A DNA stretch of 44,835 nt from NCBI GenBank assembly GCA_947472645.1, contig CANJBQ010000027.1:1-44835 (forward strand), read 5' to 3'. This DNA comes from Burkholderiaceae bacterium. GTDB taxonomy: Bacteria; Pseudomonadota; Gammaproteobacteria; Burkholderiales; Burkholderiaceae. The position numbers and the translations under genes were made by a program. Below, piece after piece: positions 27,000 to 34,939 of the stretch. The notes beneath the pieces are model-generated. The model saw only the letters and a program-made list of their open reading frames with translations. It had not been told where the DNA came from and did no database searches. Position 1 is the stretch's first letter, and every line of letters begins with the position of its first letter.

Positions 27000-28442
27000 A
27001 TGCAGCGACGCCTTTTTATGACTTCCTCAGCCCTGGGGGCTCTCCCCTTGATAACACCGTTTAGCTGGGCGCAAAAAAACCTACTCAGCCCTGAAATGCA
27101 AATGCTGAGTGAATACATGGCACAAGCGCTGCATCAAACTCTCTCACCTCAGGTCGCTGAACAAGCAAAATTTCATTTACTCGATACCTACGCTGCCATT
27201 ATTTCTGGATCAGAACTCCCGCCAGGTAAAGCGGGTATTTCTTTTATACAACAACAAGGTAATACTGGAAAATGTACGGTCATCGCTAGTAAGTTCACAG
27301 CGAGCCCTGCAGATGCAGCAATGGCTAATGGGATGATGGGTCACGCAGATGAAACTGATGATTCTCACAATCGCTCACGCTCTCATCCAGGTTGTTCAGT
27401 AGTGCCTGCAGCTACTGCAAGTGCCGAACTATTCAAGATCTCTGGAGAGCACCTCTTAAAAGCGGTCACCCTGGGGTATGACATCGGAACTCGTGTTGTG
27501 ATGGCCATGGGTGGTCCTGAATTTAGCTATACCAGCCATAAAAGTTCACATAGTATTGCTGGGATATTTGGTTCTGCTGCGGCCGCTGCTTGCATAGCGA
27601 AACTCACTGCTCAACAAATGCGCTGGGTACTCGATTACACGGCTCAACAATCCTCAGGGATCTATGCCTGGGGCAGAGATACTGATCATATTGAGAAAGC
27701 TTTTGTTTTTGGGGGCATGCCAGCGAAAAATGGCATTACCTCGGCCCTGCTCGTTGAAAATGGCTGGAATGGGATTAATGATATTTTTACAGGTGCCGAT
27801 AACTTCTTTGATGCTTATGCTCCCAATGCGGATCGAAGTCTACTGATTGATGGTCTTGGTAAACGGTTTGAAATTACGCTTACAGATATTAAAAAATGGT
27901 CCGTTGGCTCACCAATACAAGGTCCTTTAGATGCTCTAGAACTGATTCAAAAAAAGTATCCATTTAATCTTGAACAATTAGATAAAGTCATCGTCCGTCT
28001 TGAGCCCGCAACTGCGAAAGTCGTGAATAACCGTGATATTCCAGATATCTGCTTGCAATATATGATGGCGGTGATGTTGATAGACAAAACGGCATCATTT
28101 AAAGCGGCTCATAATACAAAGAGGATGCAAGATTCACAGATATTGGCACAACGTGCAAAAGTAGATCTCATACCCGATCCAAGTCTAAAAGAATTTATGC
28201 CGGTGCGAGTAGCGATTGTTGAAGTAATCCTGAAGGATGGTTCACGATTTAGTGAGCGTGTGCAAGCCGTCCGCGGCACACCGCGTAATCCAATGAGTCA
28301 GCAAGAAGTGATGAACAAAGCAAAGGACCTTATCGAGCCTGTATTTGGAAAATCGGTGTCTGAACAACTAATCCATACGGTATTACATATCGAGGCTGTT
28401 CAGGATATACGAGACCTGAGTCGTCTGCTACAAAAGTCTTAG
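27000..28442 (+). CDS. MmgE/PrpD-family protein with exported N-terminus
   Basis: The MmgE/PrpD family contains 2-methylcitrate dehydratase, cis-aconitate decarboxylase and many uncharacterised enzymes acting on tricarboxylates. The 480-residue protein shows the family core GMMGHADETDDSHNRSRSHPG, the GYDIGTRVVMAMG helix and a C-terminal lid domain (KYPFNLEQLDKVIV). Unusually it starts with MQRRLFMTSSALGALPLI ending in SWAQ-K, which reads as a twin-arginine-type signal, suggesting periplasmic location; most relatives are cytoplasmic. The Arg pair is followed by LF rather than a strict SRRxFLK. It is the last gene of the operon and is followed by a terminator-like hairpin. Confidence 0.87.
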   Translation: MQRRLFMTSSALGALPLITPFSWAQKNLLSPEMQMLSEYMAQALHQTLSPQVAEQAKFHLLDTYAAIISGSELPPGKAGISFIQQQGNTGKCTVIASKFTASPADAAMANGMMGHADETDDSHNRSRSHPGCSVVPAATASAELFKISGEHLLKAVTLGYDIGTRVVMAMGGPEFSYTSHKSSHSIAGIFGSAAAAACIAKLTAQQMRWVLDYTAQQSSGIYAWGRDTDHIEKAFVFGGMPAKNGITSALLVENGWNGINDIFTGADNFFDAYAPNADRSLLIDGLGKRFEITLTDIKKWSVGSPIQGPLDALELIQKKYPFNLEQLDKVIVRLEPATAKVVNNRDIPDICLQYMMAVMLIDKTASFKAAHNTKRMQDSQILAQRAKVDLIPDPSLKEFMPVRVAIVEVILKDGSRFSERVQAVRGTPRNPMSQQEVMNKAKDLIEPVFGKSVSEQLIHTVLHIEAVQDIRDLSRLLQKS

Positions 28443-28468
28443 GGGGAATATCTATTCTCCTCTCATTT
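28442..28468 (+). terminator. Candidate terminator after the MmgE/PrpD gene
   Basis: The sequence GGGGGAAT, loop ATCT, ATTCTCCT can form an eight-pair stem with two G-U pairs directly at the stop codon, followed by a short T stretch (CTCATTT). It would close the Ldh-Bug-MBL-MmgE operon. The U-tract is short, so efficiency is uncertain. Confidence 0.5.
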
Positions 28469-28531
28469 AATTGACAATATATACGTAAATACCCTAAAAA
28501 TAGAATATTACTAAAAATTAGAAATAAATTC

Positions 28532-28560
28532 TTGACTTGATTATTTTTAGGGTTTTAAAT
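28532..28560 (+). promoter_or_regulatory. Candidate sigma-70 promoter upstream of the small membrane protein
   Basis: TTGACT and TTAAAT are separated by 17 bases, in an AT-rich stretch about 95 bases before the ATG at 28655. The -35 box matches consensus at five of six positions, the -10 box at four of six. This is a sequence match only. Confidence 0.4.
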
Positions 28561-28654
28561 GATTCATCTTTGCAAATTCTCCGCGCTTAGATTTCTTTCC
28601 CCAAGGGGTGTATTTAGTCATAATAATTATTAAACAATACAGAAGAGGATAAAA

Positions 28655-28888
28655 ATGAAACTTATTTCCGATACAAAAAATTGGGTTGGTGCAATCATCG
28701 ATTTGGGACTGATGTTAATGTCTTTGGCAATCCTTGCCTCCATTCTTGTTGGAGGGACCCTTCCCTTCTTTGGTGGAGTCGTAGGTAACCTTGTAGCTCT
28801 AGTCAAAGATCTAGGATCTAACGGATTAGTGGGTTTAATTGTTCTTGGAATTATCGTTTCATTATTCTCAAAAAGAACAATGTCTTAA
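28655..28888 (+). CDS. Small two-helix membrane protein, unknown function
   Basis: This is a 77-residue hydrophobic protein that I do not recognise. Two membrane helices can be seen: residues 12-33 (IIDLGLMLMSLAILASILVG) and about 51-70 (GLVGLIVLGIIVSLF), joined by a Gly-Val-Asn segment (GGVVGNLVALVKDLGSNG) and ended by a basic tail. AGAGGATAAAA precedes the ATG, which supports real translation. It is followed by a second small membrane protein (28952-29179) of similar length with weak but ordered similarity (V-N in the middle, K-D/E-x-x-S before helix 2, then IVL), so the two may be diverged tandem duplicates. Confidence 0.65.
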   Translation: MKLISDTKNWVGAIIDLGLMLMSLAILASILVGGTLPFFGGVVGNLVALVKDLGSNGLVGLIVLGIIVSLFSKRTMS

Positions 28889-28913
28889 GCTGATCTTTAA
28901 TTGATTCAAATAT

Positions 28914-28935
28914 GGGGCGAGATCCTTCTCGCCCC
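28914..28935. other. Strong GC-rich hairpin between two small membrane-protein genes
   Basis: GGGGCGAGA and TCTCGCCCC form a perfect nine-pair stem with loop TCCT, 25 bases after one stop codon and 16 bases before the next ATG. No T-tract follows on either strand, so it is not a standard terminator. It could be an mRNA-stability or attenuation element for the second gene. Its stem core CGCCCC/GGGGCG recurs in the hairpin at 29164-29193. Confidence 0.6.
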
Positions 28936-28951
28936 AGTCGATAAGGCTACT

Positions 28952-29179
28952 ATGATTGATCAATTACTTAAAATGGGATGGCGCGCAGTTGAATTAACGC
29001 TCCTTACCGCAATACTCTGTATCACCTTAAATATTTTGTTGGGAAATGATGGTGGTTCATTCATTTCCGCAGTTGCCAATAATGCGCAACGTTTCTTTAA
29101 AGAAATTCCTTCAGGAACTTTCTTAAGCATCGTACTTATTGTATTTTTGTGGCAATATAAAATACGCCCCCAAAAGTAA
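28952..29179 (+). CDS. Small membrane protein, unknown function
   Basis: This protein of 75 residues has two hydrophobic helices: about 13-30 (VELTLLTAILCITLNILL) and 53-68 (FLSIVLIVFLWQY), with a soluble stretch VANNAQRFFKEIPSG between them and a basic end KIRPQK. I do not recognise the family. The frame is open from a TTG at 28901, which would add 17 residues and place the GC hairpin inside the coding region; I prefer the ATG at 28952. It resembles the preceding 77-residue protein in layout. The stop codon lies within the loop of a downstream terminator. Confidence 0.55.
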   Translation: MIDQLLKMGWRAVELTLLTAILCITLNILLGNDGGSFISAVANNAQRFFKEIPSGTFLSIVLIVFLWQYKIRPQK

Positions 29180-29197
29180 TGCCTTAGGGGCGTTTTT
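29164..29197 (+). terminator. Intrinsic terminator after the small membrane-protein pair
   Basis: ACGCCCC pairs with GGGGCGT across a 16-base loop that contains the stop codon, with an inner AAG/CTT pairing, and is followed by TTTTT. On the other strand the stem is followed by ATTTTATA, so it may also serve the convergent gene at 29215. Confidence 0.7.
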
Positions 29198-29214
29198 ATG
29201 GCAAGCTGGCAATG

Positions 29215-29592
29215 TTAATGCCCCATCGATGCACTATGAACGGCAAGTAACTTCCATTCATTACCAATCTGGGTCCAAGTCGTCTGAAAATGACTGCTAA
29301 TTTTAATATTTTCTGTTGGTTTAGTCACATCAGCAAACATATGACCCATTACAAGCACAATTTTATGATCGCCCAAGGCTGGAGAAATAACAGTCATGTC
29401 TTTAAATTCAACATTCGAGTATTTGACTTGCTTAGTCTCTAATTTTTGTAAATACTCCGTTAGATTATCAATTGCACCTGTGCTGTGACGATAAATCATC
29501 TTTGGGTCACATAACTGCTTCAATATAACTAGGTCAGTGTTATTCATAGCCTCGCGGCGCATTTCTTCAAATTTCAGTACTGGATGTGTCAT
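29215..29592 (-). CDS. NTF2-like (SnoaL/DUF4440-type) protein
   Basis: This 125-residue protein has the cone-shaped NTF2-like fold pattern: an N-terminal helix (FEEMRREAMNNTDLVILKQ), the L-C-D-P strand with MIYRHSTGAIDNLTEYLQKL, then antiparallel strands ending SHFQTTWTQIGNEWKLLAVH. The family includes isomerases, dehydratases and pure binding proteins, so no reaction is assigned. A possible catalytic or ligand His is in YRHSTG. It lies about 55 bases downstream of an FMN-dependent hydroxyacid oxidase on the same strand and is probably co-transcribed, perhaps acting on the same compound. Confidence 0.75.
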   Translation of the reverse strand: MTHPVLKFEEMRREAMNNTDLVILKQLCDPKMIYRHSTGAIDNLTEYLQKLETKQVKYSNVEFKDMTVISPALGDHKIVLVMGHMFADVTKPTENIKISSHFQTTWTQIGNEWKLLAVHSASMGH

Positions 29593-29647
29593 GTCTCTAC
29601 TTTCTATCTTTATATTAAAAGGTTATAAAACTTCATCAAGGATGCGC

Positions 29648-30910
29648 TTAACTGTCTCTCATCACCATTGAGGATTCAATAGCTGCAATATTTACCGCCC
29701 CCATCTGTTGCATGATACCTGCAAATTCAGTTTGTAATATCTCCAATACCCGCTCAACACCAGGTTGCCCAAATGCACCTAAACCCCATAAATAAGGACG
29801 GCCAACACAGACAGCTGATGCACCTAAAGCCATCGCTTTGAATATATCACTACCGCGACGCACACCACTATCAAATAAAATAGGTACCTTACCGCGAGCC
29901 ACCTGGACCACCTCTGGCAAACACTCTATAGCACCACGGCCGCCATCTTCACTTCGCCCCCCATGATTAGAGACATGTATACCATCAACTCCATATTTGA
30001 GACATAACTGAGCATCTTCTTGCGTCACAATACCCTTTAAAATAATTTTCATCTTGGTCGTGTCACGTACCTGGCGAATAAAATCCCAAGTCATATTGGA
30101 AGATTGCATACTTTTGACGTTGGTCATATCGATGCCGTCGTAATTAGGCCTCTCCTTAGGACTGCCAATCCCCTCGGTATGGCATCCAACACAGTTTCTT
30201 GGATCTAACTTTCTCAGACGCGCAAACGTCTCTTGATTTCTGCCACCATTTCGGTCAATAGTAATTTCTAATACTGGTGCGCCAGCCCGCTCTACACGTC
30301 GAATGACTTGTTTAGCAACCTCAACACTTGAAGTCGCATATAACTGGAACCATACCTCACCTTGGCGAGCAGCAATCACATCTTCAATTGTAGAAGCACC
30401 AGCGTTCGATAAGATATTTAAAAAGCCCCCAGCTTTCGCGGCTCTAGCAACAGCAATTTCACCCTCAGGATCATAGGCTTTATTCCCACCAGTTGGTGCC
30501 ATGATGATCGGTGTTTTCCATTTTGTACAAAACAAATTAACCGACATATCAATTTTGCTTACATCACGTAATCTTCGTGGACGTAATTGATATTTTAAAA
30601 ATGCGGCACGGTTGGCCCTTAAAGTGACTTCATCATCAATGCCAGACGCCATATATCCAAAATGTGCTGGAGGGACCCTAGCAAAAGCGACTGGCTCAAA
30701 ATCAAAAACATTGACCGCCTCTTTGGGATTTTTAATAAGATCAATTGGAAGAGTGGAGGGCCAGACCATCGGATCAGGACGCTTTGTAAAATTCTTTAAG
30801 GCCTCCTTGGGATCCTCAGCGAAGACCTCATGACCTAAAGGGAGAGCCAATAAGGGGCTAGCTGCTAACCAATTCAGAAACTGACGACGTTGATCATCTG
30901 TGCTTTCCAT
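29648..30910 (-). CDS. FMN-dependent alpha-hydroxyacid oxidase/dehydrogenase with Tat signal and CXXCH motif
   Basis: This enzyme belongs to the L-lactate dehydrogenase/glycolate oxidase family, 420 residues. FMN and catalytic features are present: PAHFGYMASG (active-site Tyr86), QLYATSS, LKGI (Lys292), the catalytic His316 in SNHGGR, and FDSGVRRGSDIFKA. The N-terminus QRRQFLNWLAASPLLALP is a twin-arginine-type signal, so the enzyme may act in the periplasm. Between the middle strands is NCVGCHTEG, a CXXCH sequence at residues 240-244 that could bind heme c; it is followed by YDGIDMTN, a normal family segment. If real, the protein would be a flavocytochrome passing electrons to the respiratory chain. 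It is divergent from a Bug gene. Confidence 0.87.
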   Translation of the reverse strand: MESTDDQRRQFLNWLAASPLLALPLGHEVFAEDPKEALKNFTKRPDPMVWPSTLPIDLIKNPKEAVNVFDFEPVAFARVPPAHFGYMASGIDDEVTLRANRAAFLKYQLRPRRLRDVSKIDMSVNLFCTKWKTPIIMAPTGGNKAYDPEGEIAVARAAKAGGFLNILSNAGASTIEDVIAARQGEVWFQLYATSSVEVAKQVIRRVERAGAPVLEITIDRNGGRNQETFARLRKLDPRNCVGCHTEGIGSPKERPNYDGIDMTNVKSMQSSNMTWDFIRQVRDTTKMKIILKGIVTQEDAQLCLKYGVDGIHVSNHGGRSEDGGRGAIECLPEVVQVARGKVPILFDSGVRRGSDIFKAMALGASAVCVGRPYLWGLGAFGQPGVERVLEILQTEFAGIMQQMGAVNIAAIESSMVMRDS

Positions 30911-31109
30911 ATCTCCTCCTGTTATATTTTTTATAGTATGGCACTAAATACTGCTTAGTTGCCAAAAGCACCGTAAAGCCCCCTCGCTTTAGCTATGGGG
31001 AGTAGTCTGTAACTACTTATTAATAATAGTATTTACCCTGATGCGTAGAGTTAAAATTAGTCATCTTTATATATTAGAGTTATGCTGATGCTATAAAAAA
31101 GGAGGCCTC

Positions 31110-32099
31110 ATGAAATATATAAAACAATTAAAAATTGTACAAGCGGTGATGTTTTGTTTATTAGCTGTTATGTACGGTACGTCATTTGCCCAATCAGACT
31201 TCCCGAATAGATTAATCAATTTAGTTTCCCCTTACCCTCCTGGTGGAGCTGTTGATCAAGCAGCAAGATCAATTGCACAATCACTCTTTAAAGTGTGGAA
31301 TCAAGCAGTCGTTGTTAATACGAAACCAGGTGCCGGTGGCGCAATTGGCATTCAAGCCGTCGCTAATGCAACCCCTGATGGCTATACTCTATTAGTTACT
31401 GCTCCAGCGCTTTTATCAGTTCCAGAATCTGATCGTTTGTTTGGTAAAACACCCTCTTTTGATCGGTCACAATTTACCCCATTAGCGCTGTTATCTGCTG
31501 ATCCTGTTTTGTTAGTCGTCAAAGCTGATGCGCCTTGGAAGACCTTTGAAGAATTCGTGGCCTATGCCAAAAAAAATCCAGATAAAGTTCCCTACTCATC
31601 CTCAGGAAACTACAGTAACATCCACCTTCCTATGGAAATGATTACTCAAGCAGCAGGCATCAAATTACTTCATATTCCTTATTCTGGTGGTGGGCCCGCT
31701 TTAACGGCTGTTTTAGGGGGCCAAGTTGTCATGACAGCGGGTGTGCCAGGCGTAGTAGTGCCTCAAGTCAAAGCTGGTACGATGCGCGCCTTATTAACGA
31801 CCGGGGCAAAACGTCACCCCCAATTTCCAGACGTTCCAACAGCGCTCGAACTCGGTTATAAAAATGCCGAATTTTACTTATGGGCGGGGCTTTTTGCTCC
31901 AGCCAAAACTCCAGAGCCAATAGTGCTCAAAATACGTAAAGATATCGCTCGAGCAGTTCAAGATAGTGAGTATGTGCAAGGTTCAGAAAAAATGGGCGTA
32001 CTCATTGAGTATCGCGATGGCAAAGACTTTGATGATTTTCTCAATAAAGATCAAGAACGTTTAAGCAATACGATTAAACGCATTGGCAAGATTGAATAA
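31110..32099 (+). CDS. Bug-family tripartite tricarboxylate transporter binding protein (3)
   Basis: This is the third periplasmic carboxylate receptor of the window, 329 residues. The signal peptide (MFCLLAVMYGTSFAQ) is followed by LVSPYPPGGAVDQAARSIAQ, KPGAGGAIGIQAVAN, ATPDGYTLLVT, LLHIPYSGGGPALTAVLGG and FPDVPTALELGY. Gly-Ala-Val-Asp replaces the common Gly-Ala-Ala-Asp in the ligand loop. The ribosome-binding site GGAGG, four bases before the ATG, is the strongest in the window, suggesting high expression. It is divergent from the FMN oxidase gene across ~200 bases and convergent with an orphan molybdenum hydroxylase subunit. No TctAB genes are near. Confidence 0.92.
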   Translation: MKYIKQLKIVQAVMFCLLAVMYGTSFAQSDFPNRLINLVSPYPPGGAVDQAARSIAQSLFKVWNQAVVVNTKPGAGGAIGIQAVANATPDGYTLLVTAPALLSVPESDRLFGKTPSFDRSQFTPLALLSADPVLLVVKADAPWKTFEEFVAYAKKNPDKVPYSSSGNYSNIHLPMEMITQAAGIKLLHIPYSGGGPALTAVLGGQVVMTAGVPGVVVPQVKAGTMRALLTTGAKRHPQFPDVPTALELGYKNAEFYLWAGLFAPAKTPEPIVLKIRKDIARAVQDSEYVQGSEKMGVLIEYRDGKDFDDFLNKDQERLSNTIKRIGKIE

Positions 32100-32130
32100 T
32101 TAGGTTTCGATTTAGATCTAATGTTTTTTC
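32098..32130 (+). terminator. Weak terminator candidate between convergent genes
   Basis: ATTAG and CTAAT (with a nested TTAGATCTAA palindrome) precede a run of six T at 32124-32129, immediately after the Bug gene stop. The stem is short and AT-rich, so this is tentative. It overlaps the 3' end of the convergent gene. Confidence 0.3.
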
Positions 32131-34487
32131 GTAACCGCTTGTATCAATATCTGCGGTGTCACTGGGAGTTCGTTAACGAGAACTCCTAGTGGTTTGAGAG
32201 CGTCATTAATGGCATTAAACACTGCGGCAGATGAGCCTGCCACTCCCCCTTCTCCACCACCTTTAGCCCCAAGTTCTGAAGTCATAGTTGCAGTGAAGGT
32301 GTGCCCGACCACAATATCCGGCATTTCACTGGCAAGTGGCACTAAATAATCAACTAAACTACCATTCATGAGTTGCCCTTCTTCGCTATACAAACATTGT
32401 TCATATAAAGCTGCGCCAATACCTTGAATCACACCACCCCGAATCTGCTCATCTAATAAAAGTGGATTGACTACTGTTCCAACATCTTCCAAGACCCAAT
32501 GTTTCAGTAATTTAACGTAACCTGTCTCAGCATCAACCTCAACATAAGATGCTTGAATTCCATTCGTAAAGATTCCATCAAAGTCTCTTTGCGCAAAACT
32601 TCGACTCACAGTTAACTCAGGAGTAAATCCTTTAGGAATTTTTTCAAGATTAAAGTAAGCCTGTCTAGCGAGCGCCTCGAATGATATGACGTTCTGCTTT
32701 GTTGATGTATTAATGACGTAACTATCCTGTAAGTTCAATTGATTTGGATCTATCTCAAAAAGAGTGGCCGCAAATTCAATGATATTTTTCTTTAACGCCT
32801 TAGCCGTTTGTAGAATAGCCTCACCCCCAATTGAAGTGCCTCGAGACCCATAATTACCTCCACCATACGGGCTAGAATCAGTATCCCCTAAAACAACCCG
32901 TACCGCCTCTAAAGGAACACTTAAAATACTCGCAGTAATCTGAGCGGCAATTGTTTGCGCGCCTTGCCCAAATTCATTAATACTCGCGGTACAAAAAATG
33001 GATCCCGTTGGGTTTAGTCGTAGAGTTGCTGTATCTGCGGCAGAAATTGATGCGCCACCTTTGCCATACATGGTCGATGATGGGCTTGATGTTTCTAAAA
33101 AGCTGGCAAAACCGATACCTCGTAAGACACCCCGTTGACGATACTCATCACGTTCAATGAGTAATTTTTTATAATCCATTAATTCAATTAATTGATCAAT
33201 CGATTGATGCTGAGAAAGAATTTCAATCGTCGGTCCAGTGACTAACTTAAAGGGATAAGCGTTTTGAGGAATAAAGTTATTTTTTCTAAACACTAAAGGG
33301 TCAATACCTAACTGTGCCGCAGCGCGCTCCAATAAACTTTCTGTAATCAAACAAGCAATGGGTCTACCTACCGAACGATACTGACCGTACATACTTTTAT
33401 TTTGAAAAACAGCTCTAGTTCTTGCTCGGTAATTTTGTACGCCATAAGAAGCGCCAACCAAATTAAAAACTTGCCTTGCTTCATTGACACCGCCACGGGG
33501 AAAGCTGGCATAAGGACCCATACTTTGTAGATCATCCATCTCAATGGCTAAGATCTTACCAGCTTTGGAGACTGCCATTTTCACCTGAATATGATGGTCT
33601 CTCGCGTGATAATCCGATAGAAAAGATTCAAGACGATCCGCGACGAATTTCACGGGACGCCCCATCAGTATGGCCATACCTACAGTGGCCATCTCATCAC
33701 CATAAATATGAATTTTTAATCCAAAGCTTCCGCCAACATCTGGCGACTTAACACGTACCTGGCTTTCAGGAACTCCAAAATGATGCGATAAAATCCAATG
33801 CATCATATGCGGCGCTTGTGTTGAATGCCAGACCTCTAATTGCTGATCCGATAATATATAACTCGCCAAAATCGATCTAGGCTCAAGTGCTACATGAGTA
33901 TGGCGACCTGTTCTTAATTTTTCTTCAATAATCAGGTCAGCTTGTGCAAAAGCTAAATCGACTTCACCGACATCAATACTTTTTTCCCAACAGAGATTAG
34001 TACCTAACTCAGGATGCAAAATCAGTGCGTCAGGAGCTAAAGCTAGTTCTTCATCAACAACCGCCTCTAATGGTTCCCATTCAATTTCAACAAGATCAGC
34101 AGCGTCTTCAGCCTGAGCTCTGGTTTGGGCAACGACAGCAACTACCGGATGACCGTTCCACATAGCACGGTCTATCGCGAGTGGGTAATGAGGGACCGAT
34201 TTCATACCCTCTAAGTGACTAAGGACACCTAGATAGGGTTTACAAATAGCAGCAAGATCATGCCCTGTCGCAATTCTAAGAACGCCCTCTGACTGTAATG
34301 CTTGCTCTAGTTGAATTTTAATAATTTTTGCGTGCGCATAAGGACTCCTAACAAATGCTACATGACATAACCGAGGTAATTGGATATCATCAACATAACA
34401 ACCCTTTCCTTCAAGAAGTCTTTTCATCTCAAACCGAACGATAGGTTGCCCAATGAAAGAATTGTTTTTCTCAGGTTTATTCGTCAT
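32118..34487 (-). CDS. Orphan xanthine dehydrogenase-family molybdenum-binding subunit
   Basis: This is a 789-residue molybdenum-cofactor subunit. The hammerhead domain (LEGKGCYVDDIQLP, FVRSPYAHAKI), the cofactor segment VGGSFGLKIHIYGDE and the catalytic-Glu motif GAKGGGEGGVAGS are all present, so it looks functional. The active-site loop reads GQYRSVGRPIA, unlike the AYRGAGR of the coxL-like protein at 20444-22747, so the two enzymes differ in substrate. No iron-sulfur or FAD subunit gene is adjacent; it may borrow partners from elsewhere, including the M and S subunits about 10 kb away, or use other electron acceptors. It has no signal peptide. The ATG at 34487 is the first in frame and no strong ribosome-binding site is visible. 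Confidence 0.87.
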   Translation of the reverse strand: MTNKPEKNNSFIGQPIVRFEMKRLLEGKGCYVDDIQLPRLCHVAFVRSPYAHAKIIKIQLEQALQSEGVLRIATGHDLAAICKPYLGVLSHLEGMKSVPHYPLAIDRAMWNGHPVVAVVAQTRAQAEDAADLVEIEWEPLEAVVDEELALAPDALILHPELGTNLCWEKSIDVGEVDLAFAQADLIIEEKLRTGRHTHVALEPRSILASYILSDQQLEVWHSTQAPHMMHWILSHHFGVPESQVRVKSPDVGGSFGLKIHIYGDEMATVGMAILMGRPVKFVADRLESFLSDYHARDHHIQVKMAVSKAGKILAIEMDDLQSMGPYASFPRGGVNEARQVFNLVGASYGVQNYRARTRAVFQNKSMYGQYRSVGRPIACLITESLLERAAAQLGIDPLVFRKNNFIPQNAYPFKLVTGPTIEILSQHQSIDQLIELMDYKKLLIERDEYRQRGVLRGIGFASFLETSSPSSTMYGKGGASISAADTATLRLNPTGSIFCTASINEFGQGAQTIAAQITASILSVPLEAVRVVLGDTDSSPYGGGNYGSRGTSIGGEAILQTAKALKKNIIEFAATLFEIDPNQLNLQDSYVINTSTKQNVISFEALARQAYFNLEKIPKGFTPELTVSRSFAQRDFDGIFTNGIQASYVEVDAETGYVKLLKHWVLEDVGTVVNPLLLDEQIRGGVIQGIGAALYEQCLYSEEGQLMNGSLVDYLVPLASEMPDIVVGHTFTATMTSELGAKGGGEGGVAGSSAAVFNAINDALKPLGVLVNELPVTPQILIQAVTKKH

Positions 34488-34939
34488 AAAGTTTATAGAC
34501 GACTATCAAGTTGATTAAGTCAATCATCTACAACATCAATGATGGGTTGACTTCCAAAACAGACAATGATTTCGCGAGATAGCTTCGTGAATTTGATCAC
34601 TGAACATGAACATTGGTCTTTTAAGTAACTCCGTTGAAATAACTGCCTCAGAATATATATATCTATTTTAAATCAAACAGAAAGAGAACATCTCTAAACT
34701 TTGTTTAATAAACAAGGGCTTAATAAATCAAAAAGCTATTTGCCATTTTGAAAACTATTATACACTATACGTAAGCACCATTGGCCTTGGTCAAAATGTT
34801 ACCATTGCCTATGGTTTAGATGCCTACATAAATAGTTCAACCATATTTGATTTGTTAAGTTGGGCGTCAAACCTTGAACTTTAGTTATACATGAAAAATG
34901 GTATTTGCAGTTTTTTAATACGACTTATAAAGGCTAGCC
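34488..34939. other. AT-rich gene-free stretch before the zor-like operon
   Basis: These 452 bases contain no plausible gene. They must hold the promoter of the zorA-like gene and the one for the molybdenum subunit on the other strand. AAAGG lies six bases before the zorA ATG. I found no clear repeats, tRNA or attachment site. Composition drops toward AT from here onward relative to the metabolic region. Confidence 0.6.

Noticed and set aside
28901..28951. TTG start at 28901 for the second small membrane protein
   Set aside because: It would put the strong GC hairpin into the coding region and adds residues without similarity; the ATG at 28952 is preferred.
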